A stretch of 64,000 nt of DNA from Mycolicibacterium sp. CBMA 247 (GTDB lineage: Bacteria > Actinomycetota > Actinomycetes > Mycobacteriales > Mycobacteriaceae), in NCBI RefSeq assembly GCF_009729095.1, contig NZ_VTGX01000001.1, forward strand, positions 992,001 to 1,056,000. Direction: 5' to 3'. A program made the position numbers and the translations under genes. Of this stretch, positions 26,033 through 35,766 are shown piece after piece. Each line of letters begins with the position of its first letter. The stretch's first letter is position 1. The notes under the pieces are model-generated. The model searched no databases. It saw nothing but the letters and a program-made list of their open reading frames with translations, and was not told the DNA's origin.

Positions 26033-26842
26033 ATGACCGCATCGACCAGTCTTTCCACCCACACCGTCATGGTTGCGGGCGCCCGTCTGCATTACGAGGT
26101 GCGCGGGGCGGGCCCGCTGTTGTTGCTCCTCGGCGCCCCGATGGCGGCCGCCGAATTCGCGCCGCTGGCACACGCGCTGGCCGGTGACCACACCGTCGTG
26201 ACCGCCGACCCGCGCGGTGTTGCCGGCAGTCCGGTCGAGGATCCGAGCGAGAACTCCACGCCGGAGCGGCGGGCCGATGACGTCGCAGCGATCCTCGACG
26301 ACTTGGGTGCGGCCCACGCCGACGTGTTCGGCTCGTCCGGCGGGGCGGTGACGGGTCTTGCATTGGTGGCCCGCCACCCCGACCGGGTGCGCGCACTCGT
26401 CGCGCACGAACCTCCCCTGCTCGAGTTGCTGCCCGACGCCGCCGCGCAGCGGGCAGCCACCGAGGACATCATCGCCACCTTCAACAGCGACGGGATGTTC
26501 GCGGCGTGGGGCAAGTTCATGGCCAACGCCGGCTTCGACGCGCCGTCCGGTGCACCCGAGATGCCCGCGCCCAGCGATCAGGACCTGCGCGACGCGGCGC
26601 ACTTCTTCAACCACGAACTCCGGGCCACCACCCGATACCTGCCCGATGTCGAGGCGCTGAAGAACGGGCGGGTCGTACTGGGGCTCGGTGAGGAGTCCGA
26701 GCACCTGGTGACCCAACGGACCACGACCGCCCTGGCCGATCTCTTGGGCGTGCGTCCGGTCATGTTCCCGGGTGATCATGGTGGATTCATGGGCGCCCCA
26801 GGGACTTTCGCCGATGCGCTGCGCGCGGTACTGCGCAGCTGA
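26033..26842 (+). CDS. Alpha/beta hydrolase
   Basis: A 269-residue alpha/beta-hydrolase-fold protein. The nucleophile elbow GSSGGAVTG is near residues 101-109 and the late histidine lies in PGDHGGFMG near 244-252. The oxyanion region is LLLGAPM near 34. It resembles small esterases/lipases of mycobacteria; substrate unknown. It is monocistronic and runs convergent to the second propeller gene, with a strong hairpin terminator between. Confidence 0.85.
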   Translation: MTASTSLSTHTVMVAGARLHYEVRGAGPLLLLLGAPMAAAEFAPLAHALAGDHTVVTADPRGVAGSPVEDPSENSTPERRADDVAAILDDLGAAHADVFGSSGGAVTGLALVARHPDRVRALVAHEPPLLELLPDAAAQRAATEDIIATFNSDGMFAAWGKFMANAGFDAPSGAPEMPAPSDQDLRDAAHFFNHELRATTRYLPDVEALKNGRVVLGLGEESEHLVTQRTTTALADLLGVRPVMFPGDHGGFMGAPGTFADALRAVLRS

Positions 26843-26921
26843 CCTACCCGGCACCGGTCACGCCAGGCTCCTTGTTCATCGGGGCGTTTTGAGCTGGGAA
26901 TTCTCGCCGGGGCGAATTTGC

Positions 26922-26945
26922 CGGGCGGCTTGCGCGGGCCGCCCG
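26922..26945. terminator. Hairpin terminator between convergent genes
   Basis: CGGGCGGC (26922-26929) pairs perfectly with GCCGCCCG (26938-26945) across an 8-base loop. No U tract follows, which is usual in mycobacteria. It can serve both the hydrolase gene and the convergent propeller gene. Confidence 0.6.
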
Positions 26946-26955
26946 TGTCCAGAGT

Positions 26956-28524
26956 TCAGGACAGCCGCGTCACCTTGCCGCTGCCCGCAGCGTAAAGCCC
27001 ATCGCCCACCCACGTGACGACACCGATGTGGTCATCCAACCGCCCCGATTGTCGGCCCGTCGCCGTGTCATACGCACTCACGTAGCTGCTGTCACCGGTG
27101 CCCACGATCTGGTCGCCGTCGGCGGCGACGAGGGTTGAGAGTTCCGACTTGGCGATGAACGCGCCGGTTCCGTCATTGCAGTCGCGCACCCGCACCCCGC
27201 CCGCTCCCGTACCCACCTCCGAGTACGACACCTTGCACAGGTTGCCGATTCCCGAGAGATAGACCACGGTATGCGGCGGGATAGGCGTCTGCTGCGACCA
27301 CTTGAACTCTCCAGTGAGGGGATCCACCGCGGCAATTTCGCCCTTGTCCTCGCTGTACACGATCGGCAACACGACCCCCGACGTCGCAAACTCCACCGAC
27401 GATGGAGACGGGATGCCGGATATGGGAGCGGTGTTGGGCAGCCGATAGCCCTGATCTTCGGGGATGCTCCACGCCAGCTTGCCGGTGAAGGAGTAGAAAT
27501 CGATTCGCTGTTTCGGGAACCGCTCACCGCTCACCAGCGAGCTGCCCCGCACCGATACGGCAACACCTCGGCTGGTGGCGACGATGTCGTCCACTGCACC
27601 GATCGAGAACTGTTCGTCGCCGGTCTTGGCATCGTAGAACGACGTACTCGTACCGGGCGCCTCGGCAATGATGCGTTGATCCAAGAACACCGAGACCATC
27701 CCCGGCGTCGACTTCGTCCAGAGCTGTTGTCCCGCATCATCGAATACCGTCACGCTCTTGCGGACGTCGACGAACGCGAGCAGACCGGATCCGCTGTAGA
27801 CCGAGCCGAACCCTTGAGCGGCCATGGTGTCCTTCGTCGCACCAGTCGTCATATCCAGGAGTACGGCATTCTGGCCGCCGCTGCAGAGCCCGGCCTTGCC
27901 TGATGTACTGACGACGCAGTATCCGTACGAGCCGATCGACGCAGGCGCGGGTTGCCGCCACCGCTCCGAGCCATTCGCGGCATCCAACGCGACGAGGGAA
28001 TCACCCATGTTGACGATGACGGTCTTGGAATCACCGCCCATAACCGTTGGGTAGCCGCGGGCATCCCCACCCGGCGGATAGGTCCACAACTTTTTGGTGG
28101 GTGCCGAACCCAGCGGGGGCGCCTTGGCCGCGACGGGCGGACGTTCCTCGCGGGCAACCTCGGCCTTGCCCGCCGAGGTGTCGATATCCGACCCGGATCC
28201 GCCGGAGTTGAGCTTCCACACCACGACCGATCCGACTACCAGGGCCAGGACGACCACCACTGCAGCGACGACGATTCCGATGACTTTCCCGCGTCGGCGC
28301 GGATCGTCTGGGGGCTGGGGAGTGAACTGCGGCGGATAGCCATATCCCGGCTGCTGCCCCCACGCCTACGGTGGTGTGGAATACGAAGGGAATCCCGGGG
28401 ATGCACCAAAGACGGGCGGCGCTCCGGGGAGTAGCGCGGGTGAATCCAACGGTGATCCGGTCATCCCCGGCTCAGCCGGCTGGCCGTTGCTGTCGCCCCA
28501 CGGTGAACTCCCCCACTGGTTCAT
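26956..28524 (-). pseudogene. Membrane-anchored PQQ-like beta-propeller paralogue with in-frame stop codon
   Basis: The ATG at 28524 opens a frame whose N-terminus (MNQWGSSPWGD) matches the paralogue at 24389-25963. After 52 codons there is a TAG (28368-28366), in frame with everything downstream. The frame then continues unbroken through the rest of the Pro-rich tail, the membrane helix (from about 28270) and the propeller blades to 26956. The first later start is a GTG at 28260, inside the membrane helix and after the positively charged anchor, so an N-terminally shortened 434-residue product is possible. Most likely a recent pseudogene; low-level read-through cannot be excluded. Confidence 0.7.
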
Positions 28525-28530
28525 ACGCGG

Positions 28531-28536
28531 AGTGTA
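28531..28536 (-). promoter_or_regulatory. -10 box of a leaderless promoter
   Basis: TACACT on the minus strand, six bases before the ATG at 28524, exactly as in the paralogue. The promoter looks intact although the gene has a stop codon. Confidence 0.55.
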
Positions 28537-28555
28537 TTTGAGGCGCTGCGGCGGC

Positions 28556-29644
28556 TCAGCCGACCAGCACGGCGTACCGGGGCTTGATCACCTCGTCGAT
28601 CAGTGCGAGCCGCTCATCGAACGGGATGAAGGCCGACTTCATCGCATTGATGGTGAACCGTTCGAGGTCACTCCAGCCGTAGCCGAAGGCTTCGACCAGG
28701 CGCAGCATCTCCTGGCTCATGGTGGTGTCGCTTATCAGCCGGTTGTCGGTGTTGACGGTGACGCGGAACCGCAACCGCGCCAACCGGTCGAACGGATGCT
28801 CGGCGATGCTCGGAGCTGCCCCGGTCTGCACGTTGCTGCTCGGGCACAGCTCCAGCGGAATGCGCTTGTCGCGCAGGATGGACGCCAGCCGGCCCAACTG
28901 CTGGGTACCGTCATCGAACTCGGTGATGTCGTCGACGATGCGCACGCCGTGCCCTAGCCGGTCGGCCCCGCAGAACGCGATGGCCTCGTGGATGGACGGC
29001 AGGCCGAACGCCTCACCCGCGTGAATCGTGAAGCGCGCGTTGTTGCCTCGCATGTACTCGAACGCATCGAGGTGCCGGGTCGGCGGGTACCCAGCCTCCG
29101 CTCCGGCGATGTCGAACCCCACCACGCCCTTGTCGCGGAACCTGATCGCCAGCTCGGCAATCTCACGGGACCGGGCCGCGTGGCGCATCGCGGTGACCAG
29201 GCAGCGCACGGTGATGGTGCGCCCCTCGGCCGCGGCCGCCTTCTCACCATCGGCGAACCCGGCCAGCACCGCGTCGACCACATCATCGAGCGTCAGTCCT
29301 CGATCGATGTGCAACTCGGGCGCGAACCGGACTTCCGCGTAGACGACGTTGTCCTCGGCCAGATCCTCGACGCACTCGTAGGCGACACGATGCAGCGCCT
29401 CGGGGGTCTGCATGACGCCGACGGTGTGGGCGAACGGCTCCAGGTAGCGCACCAACGACCCGCTGTGCGCCGCCGTGCGAAAGAAGGTGGCCAGCTCGTC
29501 CACCTCGGTGACCGGCAGGTCGTCGTAGCCGAATTGACCGGCCAGATCGAGCACGGTGGCCGGACGCAGCCCACCATCGAGGTGGTCGTGCAGCAGGGCT
29601 TTGGGAGCGTGCTGGATCCTCTCCAGACTCAGCGGCGTACTCAT
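28556..29644 (-). CDS. add: Adenosine deaminase
   Basis: A 362-residue zinc enzyme converting adenosine to inosine. The zinc ligands HDHLDGG lie near residues 19-25, [10 protein letters not shown] near 200, [11 protein letters not shown] near 250, and NTDNR with the catalytic aspartates near 280. The ATG at 29644 gives the usual family start; a longer frame extends to 29710 without support. Part of the nucleoside salvage set with deoA and cdd, but here separated from them by an inserted island. Confidence 0.95.
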   Translation of the reverse strand: MSTPLSLERIQHAPKALLHDHLDGGLRPATVLDLAGQFGYDDLPVTEVDELATFFRTAAHSGSLVRYLEPFAHTVGVMQTPEALHRVAYECVEDLAEDNVVYAEVRFAPELHIDRGLTLDDVVDAVLAGFADGEKAAAAEGRTITVRCLVTAMRHAARSREIAELAIRFRDKGVVGFDIAGAEAGYPPTRHLDAFEYMRGNNARFTIHAGEAFGLPSIHEAIAFCGADRLGHGVRIVDDITEFDDGTQQLGRLASILRDKRIPLELCPSSNVQTGAAPSIAEHPFDRLARLRFRVTVNTDNRLISDTTMSQEMLRLVEAFGYGWSDLERFTINAMKSAFIPFDERLALIDEVIKPRYAVLVG

Positions 29645-29719
29645 CCACCCATACTGCTCGACTTTTGTACTGCCGTCCCGGCGATCACCGCACGTTCGCC
29701 TGACGGACACGCACGGCGG

Positions 29720-30832
29720 TTACCGGAAGCGGGTGTGCCAATGTTCGACGATCTCGCCACAGTCGTCGACCACCGCGATATCGGGCCATCGGTCGAACGC
29801 CGAGCACGGATGTGAGATCCCCAGGTCGACGATATCGCCGACGGCCAGGCCCCAGGCGTCATCGAGGATCAGGTGATGATCGAAGATCTGGTTCGCGGAC
29901 GCCGCGGCAAGCGGACGCGATGCTCCCGTCGCGTCGCGGGCGGCCAGCAGGACGGGGAGTCCGGCGTCATAGGGCAGTTCACGCTTACCGGCACCGACCA
30001 CCGCGCGCCCTGGTTCCGGCGCCGAGAGCACCACGGCCCGAACCGACAGCGCCGGGCGCAGACCCGGCACCGGTGACACCTGCGCGTAGGTGCCGTGGTC
30101 GTGCGTCACATAACAACCGGATCGCAGGATCGGCAGCACCCCGTCGGCGTGCCCCGCGAGCGCGTCGAGAACCCGGTCCGGGAACGCTGATCCGCCCATC
30201 GTGAAGATGACCCGGTCAGTTCCCGCCAGCGCCAGCAGCGACTCGCACACCGTCACCGTCATCCGGCAGTGCGCATCGACCAGGGCCAGGATGTCGGGGT
30301 CACGCCGGTTCGGCCGCACACCCTCGTAGCCGGCGACCCCGGCCAGGATCAGTCCGTCGGCGGCCGCGCACGCCTGCGCGACCGCGCGGGCCTGCTCGGG
30401 TTCGCGGACACCGGTACGCCCGCCGGGGGTTCCGACGTCGACGAGCACGTGCAACGGCCGGTGGGCCCCGACCATCGCCTCGGCCGCCCGCTGTACACCC
30501 GCCACGGAGTCGACGAAGCAGTACACGGTCAGGTCATCGGCCGCATCGAGGTAACGCCGCAGTGCCGCCAGGTCCGGCGGGTGCACCACCTCGTTGGCGA
30601 TCACGATGCGACGCACACCCCAGTACACCGCGGTACCGGCCTGGCGCACGGTCGCGACCGTCACCCCCCAGGCTCCGGCGGCGAGCTGCCGCTCCACGAT
30701 GGGCCACGTCATCGTGGTCTTTACGTGCGGGCACAGCGCCACTCCGCGGTCCCGGCACCACCGCGCCATCAGGGCGATGTTGTGGTCCAGGGCGGTCAGG
30801 TTGAGGCGCAGCGCCGGCAGGTCGTCGTCCAT
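29720..30832 (-). CDS. PLP-dependent D-threonine aldolase/D-serine dehydratase-like enzyme
   Basis: A 370-residue fold-type III PLP enzyme (alanine-racemase-like barrel). The PLP lysine is in CPHVKTTM near residues 34-41, and the second domain ends with the D-serine-dehydratase-like metal site region (DHHLILDDAWGL and ISHPCSAFDRW, which contains a likely zinc Cys). It acts on D-hydroxy-amino acids or related amino compounds. Transcribed right after the GntR gene (6 bases apart), so both form an operon divergent from the ABC transporter genes. Confidence 0.82.
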   Translation of the reverse strand: MDDDLPALRLNLTALDHNIALMARWCRDRGVALCPHVKTTMTWPIVERQLAAGAWGVTVATVRQAGTAVYWGVRRIVIANEVVHPPDLAALRRYLDAADDLTVYCFVDSVAGVQRAAEAMVGAHRPLHVLVDVGTPGGRTGVREPEQARAVAQACAAADGLILAGVAGYEGVRPNRRDPDILALVDAHCRMTVTVCESLLALAGTDRVIFTMGGSAFPDRVLDALAGHADGVLPILRSGCYVTHDHGTYAQVSPVPGLRPALSVRAVVLSAPEPGRAVVGAGKRELPYDAGLPVLLAARDATGASRPLAAASANQIFDHHLILDDAWGLAVGDIVDLGISHPCSAFDRWPDIAVVDDCGEIVEHWHTRFR

Positions 30833-30838
30833 CGTCGC

Positions 30839-31597
30839 TCACATCCTCCGACGCGTCAGCGGCGTCATCGACACGGAATTGTGCACAGTGAAGGACACTG
30901 TGCCGGGCAGGAATCGGTCGTCCGACCACACGATCGGCACGCCCGTGGGATCGCTGGAGCGACGCCGTTCCCGTAGCAGCGGTGCGCCCTGGCCGCATCC
31001 GAGCGCACCGGCATCCTCGGCATCGGCCACCACGACATCAACCGTGTGCTCCGCGTCGGTCAACACCACACCGGCCGCGACGAGTGGATCGAGATGCGAC
31101 GGAGCGTCGGCATCCAGATCGGCGAGCGCCGCACCGATTTGTCCGGGGTAGGTGGTGCGCTCGATCATGACGGGCATCCGCGACAGGGTGCGCAACCGCA
31201 CCACATGCACGACTTCGGCGTCCAGTTCGAGCTGAAGTTGACCGGCCTCGACCGGGGTTGCCGCACGACGCGCGACCTGCAAGGTCCGGGCACCCGGTGT
31301 CTCGCCCATCGACTGCGCCCATCGGGTGAAGCTGAGCAGTTCGACGAAGCTCTGGGCCGGCGCGGTGTCGATGATGACGCGACGAGTACCGCGTCGCGAG
31401 GTGATCATCCCTTGGGCCCGCAGCAGCGACAGCGCCTGCCGGACCGTACCGCGGGACACGCCGTAACGCGCGGCGAGGACCTCCTCGCTGGGCAGCCGGG
31501 CGTCGACGCCGAATGCACCCGAGGTGATCGCCTCCCCCAACTCGGCTGCCAACTTTCGGTATCTCACGCCCGAACCGGGGGTGCCTGCGATAGCCAA
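30839..31597 (-). CDS. GntR family regulator with UTRA effector domain
   Basis: About 252 residues. The N-terminal winged helix is evident (LPSEEVLAARYGVSRGTVRQ near residues 37-56), followed by a UTRA ligand-binding domain (VVHVVRLRTLSRMPVMIERT). The preferred start is TTG at 31597, placed five bases after an AGAGGAG ribosome-binding site; a longer frame to 31786 lacks one. It is divergent from a substrate-binding-protein operon and probably represses it until the imported compound or a derivative binds. HutC/PhnF-type regulators often sense phosphorylated compounds. Confidence 0.85.
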   Translation of the reverse strand: MAIAGTPGSGVRYRKLAAELGEAITSGAFGVDARLPSEEVLAARYGVSRGTVRQALSLLRAQGMITSRRGTRRVIIDTAPAQSFVELLSFTRWAQSMGETPGARTLQVARRAATPVEAGQLQLELDAEVVHVVRLRTLSRMPVMIERTTYPGQIGAALADLDADAPSHLDPLVAAGVVLTDAEHTVDVVVADAEDAGALGCGQGAPLLRERRRSSDPTGVPIVWSDDRFLPGTVSFTVHNSVSMTPLTRRRM

Positions 31598-31745
31598 GCC
31601 CACTCCTCTCACGCTCCGTTCATGTTCCCGGTGACCGACTCTACCCCTGGATTGATATCGATTAGCTGGCGATTCCCCATATTTTTGGTTTGCCAGTCGG
31701 GCGGTCAGACTTGTTCTCACCGTCATCGGTCGTTCACGCAACAGA

Positions 31746-31800
31746 CAGTTCACCATTCCAGAATCTCTCGGAAGTTGTATAGCCAAGTTGGAGTGAACTG
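31746..31800. promoter_or_regulatory. Divergent promoter region with inverted repeats upstream of ABC operon
   Basis: CAGTTCAC (31746-31753) and GTGAACTG (31793-31800) are perfect 8-bp inverted repeats flanking an AT-rich stretch with a TATAG-like box near 31779. They are candidate GntR binding sites. GGAGG at 31825-31829 is the ribosome-binding site of the first transporter gene. Confidence 0.45.
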
Positions 31801-31833
31801 CATCTCAGTTGATCCAACGTCCATGGAGGTCCA

Positions 31834-32976
31834 ATGAAACTGTCCCGTGTCCGGTGGGTATGTCTGGCCGGATCCGTCGCCCTGACCGTGACCGCACTGA
31901 CCGGGTGCGGATCCGGCAGCAGCAGTAGCAGCAGTCCGGCCTCGACCGCGACATCGGCCGCCGATCTCGGCGGTATGGATGAGCTGATTGCCGCCGCCAA
32001 AAAGGAGGGCAAGGTCAACGCCATCGCCCTCCCCCGCGACTGGGCCAACTATGGCGCGGTCATCGACGCGTTCAAGGCCAAGTACGGGATCGTCGTCGAA
32101 GTCGAGAACCCCGACGCCTCCAGCCAGGACGAGCTCAACGCCGTCAGCTCACGCAAGGGCCAGGACCGCTCGCCGGATGTCATCGACGTCGGCCACACGT
32201 TCGGCATCGCCGCGGCACAGCAGGGCCTGCTCGCGCCGTACAAGGTCGCCGCGTACAACGACATCCCCGAGGGTCAGAAGGACGCGGAGGCACGCTGGTA
32301 CAACGACTTCGGCGGCTATGTGTCGATCGGCTGCGACGAGGCCAAGGCCCGAAAGTGCCCGACGTCCTTCGCCGAACTCCTCGATCCCCGCTACAAGGGC
32401 ATGGTGGCGCTGACCGGTAACCCCACCCAGTCGGCCTCCGCGTTCGCCGCTGTGTACGCCGCTGCCCTGGCCAACGGCGGGTCACTCGACGACATCAAGC
32501 CCGGCCTTGAGTACTTCCGCAAGCTCACCCAGGCCGGCAACTTCAACCCGGTCGATTCGACGCCGGCGACGATCCAGAAGGGCGAGACCCCGATCAGCGT
32601 CAACTGGGACTACCTCAACGCCGGCTATACCGAGGAACTGAGCGGTAAGGGCGTCAAGTGGCAGGTCGCCATCCCCACCGACAGCAAGTTTTCGCAGTAC
32701 TACTCGCAGGCCATCGCCAAATGGGCACCGCACCCCGCCGCGGCCCGGTTGTGGCAGGAGTTCCTCTACAGCCCCGAAGGGCAGAATCTCTGGCTGAAGG
32801 GCTTCGCACGTCCGGTGCTGATGCCGGCAATGGCCAAGGCAGGCACCCTCGACACGGCCGCCGCGGCCAAGTTGCCCAAGGTAGACGACGCCGCTCCCGC
32901 CTTCCCGACGGAGCAGCAGTCCGCGGCGGCCAAGGACGCGGTGAGCAAGGGCTGGGGCGCGGTGGTGGCGCCATGA
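31834..32976 (+). CDS. ABC transporter substrate-binding lipoprotein
   Basis: A 380-residue periplasmic-binding-type protein. A signal peptide ends at lipobox LTGC, Cys25, followed by a Ser-rich linker. The mature part (EGKVNAIALPRDWANYGAVI near residues 58-77) belongs to the group of binding proteins for Fe3+, phosphonates, polyamines and similar ligands. It is the first gene of a tightly packed six-gene operon and overlaps the next gene by ATGA. The phosphatase and phospholipase-type genes downstream argue for an organophosphorus ligand. Confidence 0.88.
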   Translation: MKLSRVRWVCLAGSVALTVTALTGCGSGSSSSSSPASTATSAADLGGMDELIAAAKKEGKVNAIALPRDWANYGAVIDAFKAKYGIVVEVENPDASSQDELNAVSSRKGQDRSPDVIDVGHTFGIAAAQQGLLAPYKVAAYNDIPEGQKDAEARWYNDFGGYVSIGCDEAKARKCPTSFAELLDPRYKGMVALTGNPTQSASAFAAVYAAALANGGSLDDIKPGLEYFRKLTQAGNFNPVDSTPATIQKGETPISVNWDYLNAGYTEELSGKGVKWQVAIPTDSKFSQYYSQAIAKWAPHPAAARLWQEFLYSPEGQNLWLKGFARPVLMPAMAKAGTLDTAAAAKLPKVDDAAPAFPTEQQSAAAKDAVSKGWGAVVAP

Positions 32977-33860
32977 GTGTGGTCACACTCGACGTCTCGC
33001 CGCCCCGGAAGGCCGCCGCTGGGGGCGGCATGCGCGGCGGCTGGACGGCGGTGGTCCCGCTGCTGCTGTTCGCAACGGTTGCCCTGGGCCTGCCGACCGC
33101 CGCCATGGTGGTCGGCGCGTTGACCTCGCCGGCGGCCGACGTGGGCGGTCTGACCTTCGCCAACATGCGCGCCACACTGGACGAGCCCTACCTGACCAGC
33201 CTCGTCACCAGCGTCAAACTGTCCGCCATCTGCGCGGTCGTCGGGACCGTCATCGGTCTGCCGGTGGCCCAGGCGGTCGTCACCTCCCGATTCACCGCAC
33301 TGCGCGAAGCGGTGCTCGCCGGGGCAGGTGTGCTGGCCAATTTCGGTGGTGTCCCGCTGGCCTTTGCCTTCGTCGCGACCCTGGGCAATGCGGGCGTGCT
33401 GACCGGCCTGCTGCACCTCGATGATCTCGGCTGGAGTCTGTACGGCCTGTCCGGCCTCGTGCTGGTCTACCTGTACTTCCTGATCCCGTTGATGGTGCTC
33501 AGCCTCACTCCGGCGTTGGAGGGCCTGACACCGCAATGGCGCGAAGCCGCCGCCAACAACGGCGCCACCACCATCCAGTACTGGCGTTACGTGGCGCTGC
33601 CGGTGCTGACACCGTCACTGATCGGTGGCTTCGTGCTGCTGTTCGGGACGGCGTTCAGCACCTACGCGACCGCCGCTGCCATGGTGGGCAGCTCGGTGCC
33701 GCTGGTCACCGTGCAGATCGCCGCCGGGCTGTCCGGTGACGTCCTGGTCGGGCAGGGCAATGTCGCGCTCGCGCTGGCCCTGGACATGGTGCTGGTCGCG
33801 GCCGTGGTGATGGCCATCCACGGGCCACTGCGGCGAAGGAGCGCCCGATGGCTGGGATGA
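32973..33860 (+). CDS. ABC transporter permease 1
   Basis: A 295-residue inner-membrane permease with six predicted helices (first at about residues 25-48). The EAA loop that docks the ATPase reads EAAANNGATTIQYWRYVALP near 190-209. Its ATG overlaps the stop of the binding-protein gene, and its end overlaps the second permease by 13 bases. Partner of permease 2 in a heterodimeric importer. Confidence 0.88.
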   Translation: MSVVTLDVSPPRKAAAGGGMRGGWTAVVPLLLFATVALGLPTAAMVVGALTSPAADVGGLTFANMRATLDEPYLTSLVTSVKLSAICAVVGTVIGLPVAQAVVTSRFTALREAVLAGAGVLANFGGVPLAFAFVATLGNAGVLTGLLHLDDLGWSLYGLSGLVLVYLYFLIPLMVLSLTPALEGLTPQWREAAANNGATTIQYWRYVALPVLTPSLIGGFVLLFGTAFSTYATAAAMVGSSVPLVTVQIAAGLSGDVLVGQGNVALALALDMVLVAAVVMAIHGPLRRRSARWLG

Positions 33861-34675
33861 CCCGGACCGGTTGGGGCCGGCGAGGGGTACTAGCGGTAGC
33901 CGCGGTGTACTTTGCCGCGCCGATGGTGTGCGCGCTGCTGTTCAGCATCGGCGTCGGCAGCCCGGATGCCCGAGTGAGTTTCGACGCCTACAGCGGCATC
34001 GCGGGGGCCGACGGACTGGCCGACAGCCTGATCCTGACGCTCAAACTGGCCGCAGCGACCATCGTCGTCGTGCTCGCGGTGCTGGTGCCCGCCTTGATCG
34101 CCATCCGGCTCAACGCTGCACGGCTGCGCCCCGTCGTCGAAGTCGTGTGCCTGCTCCCGCTGGTGGTGCCCGGTGTGGCGCTCGGCGCGGGAATCAGCAC
34201 CGTGCTGCGCTGGGGTACCGATCAGTTCTACGGCGGGCCGCTGTTCGACGGGCTCGTCGCGCTGCAAGCACCCGAGTTCCCCATCGTCATCGTGCTGGCC
34301 TACAGCCTGATGGCGTTGCCACTGGCCTACAGCACCCTGGACAGCGGGCTGGCCGCCCTCGACCTGCGGGTCCTGGTGGAGGCTGCCCGGTCCTGCGGCT
34401 CGTCGTGGTTGCGCACCCTGTTCTTCGTGGTGCTGCCCAACCTGCGCGGGGCGCTGCTGAACGCATCCTTTCTGACCCTCGCACTGGTGCTCGGCGAGTA
34501 CACCGTCGCCGCGCTCCTGGGCTATCAACCGTTCGCCGTGTGGATCGTGGTGATCAGCGGCTCGCAAGCACAGATGTCGGTGGCCGTGTCCATCGTCAGC
34601 CTGCTGGGCACCTGGGCCCTGCTGCTGGCGGTCGCAGCGGCCGGACGTTCACGACGCATCAAGGAGACGGCATGA
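33848..34675 (+). CDS. ABC transporter permease 2
   Basis: A 275-residue permease with about six helices and the EAA loop EAARSCGSSWLRTLFFVVLP near residues 177-196. It overlaps the first permease gene at its start and the ATPase gene at its end (ATGA). Membrane half of the importer encoded by 31834-35766. Confidence 0.88.
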   Translation: MAGMTRTGWGRRGVLAVAAVYFAAPMVCALLFSIGVGSPDARVSFDAYSGIAGADGLADSLILTLKLAAATIVVVLAVLVPALIAIRLNAARLRPVVEVVCLLPLVVPGVALGAGISTVLRWGTDQFYGGPLFDGLVALQAPEFPIVIVLAYSLMALPLAYSTLDSGLAALDLRVLVEAARSCGSSWLRTLFFVVLPNLRGALLNASFLTLALVLGEYTVAALLGYQPFAVWIVVISGSQAQMSVAVSIVSLLGTWALLLAVAAAGRSRRIKETA

Positions 34676-35766
34676 CCACATCATCAGCGCAGACCGCGGG
34701 CTCGACCGTCCAATTCGTCGACCTGCGACGGACCTTCGGTGACACCAAGGCGCTCGACGGGCTGAACCTCACCATCGAACCGGGTGAGCTGCTGGCGCTG
34801 CTCGGTCCGTCCGGCTGCGGCAAGACCACCGCGCTGCGCACGATCGCCGGCTTCGATCAGGCCGACTCCGGTCAGGTGCTGATGGACGGTACGGACATCG
34901 GCCGCACCCCGGCACATCGCCGCGGTGTCGGCATGGTGTTCCAGTCCTATAGCCTCTTTCCGCATCTCAGCGCCGCCGACAACGTGGCGTTCGGGCTGCG
35001 GATGCGCGGCGTCGGCTCGGCCACCCGCCGGGCCAAGGCCGTCGAACTGCTCGAACTGGTCGGACTGCCCCGGCATGCCGACCGCTTCCCGCGGCAGCTC
35101 TCCGGTGGTCAGCAGCAGCGCATCGCGCTGGCCCGGGCCCTGGCTCTGCAGCCCAAGGTGCTGCTGCTCGACGAGCCGCTGTCAGCCCTGGATGCCCAGG
35201 TCCGGCAGAACCTGCGCGACGAGATCCGCCGTCTGCAACGGCAGCTGGGTATCACCACGCTCATGGTGACCCACGATCAGGAGGAGGCCTTCGCGATGGC
35301 CGACCGGGTCGCGGTGATGCGGGCAGGGTCGCTGGAACAGTGCGCGGCACCCGCCGAGCTCTACCAGCGTCCCGCCACCGCGTTCGTTGCCGAATTCGTC
35401 GGCACCATGAGCCGCATTCCCGGACTGCTCGAGCCGGATGGCTCCGCAGTGCAGGTGCAGGGACGGACCGTGCCGGTGCACGGGACGTTGGCGGTGCCGG
35501 GCAGTGGCGATGTCGACGTGCTGGTCCGCCCCGAAGACGTCGGCGTGATGTCCGACGCGGACAGCCCGGCCCGCATCGTGCAGGCCACCTTCCTGGGGGC
35601 GAACACCCGGTTGATCGTGGAACTGCCCGAAGGAACCCAGGTGGTGGCAGACACCGCCGCGCCGTCGAGCAGGTACCTGGCGGTCGGCACACCGGTCACC
35701 CTTACCCTGCCCGACGGGCCCGTCATGGTCGACCGCCCGATCCGGGACTCGGGGAAGGCAGCGTGA
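34672..35766 (+). CDS. ABC transporter ATP-binding protein
   Basis: 364 residues. Walker A GPSGCGKTT is near residues 44-52, the signature LSGGQQQRIALARAL near 143-157, Walker B VLLLDEPLSALD near 163-174, and the switch histidine MVTHDQEEA near 197-205. A C-terminal TOBE-type regulatory domain follows (about 255-360), as in Fbp/Pot/Phn-type importers. The start is ATG overlapping the permease stop; the end overlaps the HAD gene by GTGA. Confidence 0.92.
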   Translation: MTTSSAQTAGSTVQFVDLRRTFGDTKALDGLNLTIEPGELLALLGPSGCGKTTALRTIAGFDQADSGQVLMDGTDIGRTPAHRRGVGMVFQSYSLFPHLSAADNVAFGLRMRGVGSATRRAKAVELLELVGLPRHADRFPRQLSGGQQQRIALARALALQPKVLLLDEPLSALDAQVRQNLRDEIRRLQRQLGITTLMVTHDQEEAFAMADRVAVMRAGSLEQCAAPAELYQRPATAFVAEFVGTMSRIPGLLEPDGSAVQVQGRTVPVHGTLAVPGSGDVDVLVRPEDVGVMSDADSPARIVQATFLGANTRLIVELPEGTQVVADTAAPSSRYLAVGTPVTLTLPDGPVMVDRPIRDSGKAA

